Shown in pieces: positions 47,443 through 49,494 of a stretch of DNA of 49,494 nucleotides (position 1 is its first letter; every line of letters starts with the position of its first letter). The stretch comes from Candidatus Rokuibacteriota bacterium. Lineage in GTDB: Bacteria; Methylomirabilota; Methylomirabilia; Rokubacteriales; CSP1-6. The DNA lies in NCBI GenBank assembly GCA_003220535.1, contig QHSU01000093.1, positions 1-49,494 of the forward strand, in the 5' to 3' direction. The notes below the pieces were generated by a model. The model saw nothing but the letters and a program-made list of their open reading frames with translations. It did not search any database and was not told where the DNA came from. The translations under genes were made by a program, and so were the position numbers.

Positions 47443-49494
47443 CTACTGCGCGACCTTCACGGTGCCACCACTCTGCACGGCGATGAGGCTGCCCGTGAGG
47501 CTGGCGAGCGGAGTGGTCGGCGTCAGCGCCACGCCGTTGATGCTGATGGTGCCGCTGGTGCCGAGGCCTCTGAGGGCGTTGGTGCCGATACGGAAGCTGT
47601 CGACGGCACCGGCGACGGGGATGCCGTTGATGATGGCCGTGGGGATGACGGAGTTGGTGATGTAAAGGGCGTTGCCGGTGCCGGAGAAGCTGACGAGCGA
47701 ACGGCCGATCGAGGCGGAGGAGCCGCCGGAGACGTTGACGAGCAGGCCGTTGAAGAGCGTGAGCGTGCTGCCGTTGCCGAGGCTCACGAGGTTTCCGGCG
47801 ATGTTGAGGACGCTGCCGCCGGCGACGTTGACGAGATGGCCGCTGAGGACGCTGAGGGAGCTGCCGTTAAGGCTGATCATGGCCAGGGCGTCGTTGGGGA
47901 GGGACACCTTGGCCTGGCGAACGAGGTCGACGACGTGGCCGGAGGTAGTGACGGCGGTGCCGCCGTTCAGGTTGAGGAGCGGGGCGGTGGCCTCGAGGAG
48001 TGCGGTGTCGATCTTGTAGGCGCTGCCGCGAATGGACACGGTGGCGCCATTGTCGGCTTCGAAGACGGTGGCTTGAGTGCCGAGCTCGAGCGGACGATCG
48101 GTCCCGACGGTGAGGCCGGTCTCGAGGTCGACCGCCGTGGCGCCCGAGCGGCCGATCAGCTCGAAGAGGTGGCCTCCATCGCTGCCCGTCCCGACGGAAA
48201 GAGAACCGCCTCGCATCCAGACCAGAGGCTCGCCGGCGCCGGCCTGAACGATGCGGCTCCCGTCGTCGAGACGCAGGAACGAGCCCGCGCTGGTCACGGC
48301 GCTATTGCTGAGGAGCGCGAAGTGATGGCCGGTGGCGAACGTGCTGCCGGTGAGCCATATCAGTGGCTCGCTGCTCTCGCCGGTGACCGCCTCGTCGGCC
48401 ATGTCGAAGAAGGTCGAGAAGGCCTGACGTTGCTCGTGCACCGCGTGCAGGAGTGCGCTCTGCAGCGTGACGACGCTCGGTGGATCGACGAGCTCGCCGT
48501 ACTCGATTTGATTCATCCCCCAGGTGTCGTTGCCGCTCACGCTGAACGAGCGGATGCCGTCGAGGTCGAGGGTGGCCAGCGTCCGGCCGTGCGGGCCGAT
48601 CCCGTCGTCGTTGGTGGTCGAGCCCAGTAGCATGCCGGCGGTCCCGAACGCCTCGAGGAGGATCGAGCCCACCGGTGCGAGGCCGACTTCCACGCTGAGG
48701 TGGTTGGTCTTCGCCGGCGTGCTCGTGCCGGGCATCACGAACGACGTGGAGACCGGCGATACCAGATCGACCCGGTCCCTCGCGTTCACGCCGGCCCACG
48801 CGAGGGGCGGATCGTTGAAGATCGCGACGCGCGTCGGACCGAACAAAAGTCCGACGCTTCGGTACTGGTCGGTCACGAGACCGCCGTCTACGAGCCGTCC
48901 AAACGGCGGAGAAATCCCGGGCACGTTCAGGATGCTGTCCGGCGTGATCGTTCCAGGAGGCGCCGGCGGTAGCTGGGGGGTCGGGTTGCCGACGCAACTC
49001 GGAGGAAAACATACGCTCGGAATCGAAGAGACCGTCGGCGTCAGCACCGTGGTGGTGCTACCCCTGTTACTGCCGGGGAACGGCGTGGGGATCGACGGCG
49101 GCGGTGGCGCGGCCGGCAAGACGAGCGACGTGATGGGCAGCGTGCCCGAGGTGAACGTCGCCACCGTGGCGCCCATGGCGGCGTTCTTGGCGGCGGTATT
49201 GCCGCCCTCGACCGGCTGGGTGCCGGTGGGGGACAGGCCGGCCAGGGCGCTGGCGCGCATCTGCGGGGTGATGGGGCCGGAGTTCAGGCCGATGCCGGTG
49301 GCGGTCGCGAAGGTGTTGGGCAGCAGGTTGAGGGACTGGTTGCCGACGGTCAGGACGAGGGCGCCGGCGAAGGCGAAGACGTTGGTGGTGACGCCGGCCT
49401 GAGCCTGGCTGGTGGCGGCGGAGGCGCGCAGGACCTCGACGACGAAGACGGTGCCGCGCACGGCGGCGACGGCGTTGGGGGTGCGCACCTCGAT
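47443..49494 (-). CDS. FecR-domain surface protein with lectin-like and beta-solenoid regions (partial)
   Basis: The open frame enters from the right edge, so the N-terminus is missing; 683 residues are visible. It begins inside a FecR domain (VRTPNAVAAVRGTVFVVEV), passes a Pro/Ser-rich linker (~120-195), a beta-sandwich region (VTDQYRSVGLLFGPTRVAIF; LLEAFGTAGMLLGSTTND; SVSGNDTWGMNQIEYGEL) like those in anchored surface proteins, and ends in a long Gly/Asn/Ser/Leu-rich repeat region (about 400-683; NGSTLTLFNGLLVNVSGG, GGSVLNIAGNLVSLGNG) typical of beta-solenoid adhesins. Probably a large secreted or surface protein. The convergent TPR/barrel protein is a candidate export partner. Confidence 0.85.
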   Translation of the reverse strand: MEVRTPNAVAAVRGTVFVVEVLRASAATSQAQAGVTTNVFAFAGALVLTVGNQSLNLLPNTFATATGIGLNSGPITPQMRASALAGLSPTGTQPVEGGNTAAKNAAMGATVATFTSGTLPITSLVLPAAPPPPSIPTPFPGSNRGSTTTVLTPTVSSIPSVCFPPSCVGNPTPQLPPAPPGTITPDSILNVPGISPPFGRLVDGGLVTDQYRSVGLLFGPTRVAIFNDPPLAWAGVNARDRVDLVSPVSTSFVMPGTSTPAKTNHLSVEVGLAPVGSILLEAFGTAGMLLGSTTNDDGIGPHGRTLATLDLDGIRSFSVSGNDTWGMNQIEYGELVDPPSVVTLQSALLHAVHEQRQAFSTFFDMADEAVTGESSEPLIWLTGSTFATGHHFALLSNSAVTSAGSFLRLDDGSRIVQAGAGEPLVWMRGGSLSVGTGSDGGHLFELIGRSGATAVDLETGLTVGTDRPLELGTQATVFEADNGATVSIRGSAYKIDTALLEATAPLLNLNGGTAVTTSGHVVDLVRQAKVSLPNDALAMISLNGSSLSVLSGHLVNVAGGSVLNIAGNLVSLGNGSTLTLFNGLLVNVSGGSSASIGRSLVSFSGTGNALYITNSVIPTAIINGIPVAGAVDSFRIGTNALRGLGTSGTISINGVALTPTTPLASLTGSLIAVQSGGTVKVAQ

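Noticed and set aside
1..49494. CRISPR arrays, tRNA or rRNA genes, transposases, phage genes
   Set aside because: None seen on either strand; the only tandem repeat (47132-47328) has no spacers of unique sequence.

Overview
This is high-GC bacterial chromosome with Gram-negative hallmarks: a tripartite RND pump with an outer-membrane factor, two PEP-CTERM proteins, a lipoprotein, a TPR/beta-barrel outer-membrane protein and several Tat-exported solute-binding proteins. The mix (UGSC selenoproteins, many binding proteins, TupA, PEP-CTERM, class III cyclase/ATPase fusions) suggests an uncultivated soil or sediment lineage such as Rokubacteria/Methylomirabilota. That placement is an inference from gene content; there is no rRNA gene to test it.

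Layout. 0-5.2 kb: small accessory genes, including a thermonuclease-fold protein with altered active-site residues, a pterin carbinolamine dehydratase, exported small proteins and a CHRD/PEP-CTERM protein behind a sigma-54 promoter. 5.2-7.4 kb: gene decay, with a frameshifted P19/Tp34-type iron-uptake gene and two complementary halves of ABC_sub_bind binding-protein genes. 7.5-17.9 kb: the most interesting region. Two UGSC-family selenoprotein genes each carry an in-frame TGA inside the motif D-(Sec)-G-S-C, followed at the same distance by a bacterial SECIS-like hairpin. In the first locus the selenoprotein overlaps (ATGA) a separate ~360-residue partner gene and is followed by a Tat-exported amidohydrolase. 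In the second, the UGSC domain and the partner domain are one continuous fused protein. Peptide-type ABC transporter genes lie on the opposite strand on both sides. This looks like a small-molecule uptake and selenium-dependent catabolic or redox module of unknown substrate.

17.9-29.3 kb: a hydrolase remnant, an SRPBCC protein coupled to maltooligosyltrehalose synthase (TreY), a divergent FabH-type ketosynthase, a zinc-ribbon/adenylate cyclase/ATPase/TPR regulator, a second PEP-CTERM protein whose promoter has the same sigma-54 core and upstream dyad at the same spacing as the first, and an OmpR-family regulator. 29.3-40.8 kb: one leftward operon coding for a small periplasmic protein, response regulator, histidine kinase, MdtA-, MdtB- and MdtC-like proteins and an outer-membrane factor, with ATGA/GTGA overlaps and a candidate regulator-binding dyad in front of mdtA. 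41.3-49.5 kb: a ModE-type regulator with TupA (tungstate binding), a family 1 binding protein, a transglutaminase-like protein, a TPR/beta-barrel protein, a tandem repeat with a perfect hairpin, and the C-terminal part of a large FecR-domain/beta-solenoid surface protein that runs off the window.

No tRNA, rRNA, CRISPR array, transposase or phage gene was recognised. Selenocysteine machinery (selA, selB, selC, selD), rpoN, an exosortase, tupBC and transporter ATPases are not in the window and would have to be elsewhere.
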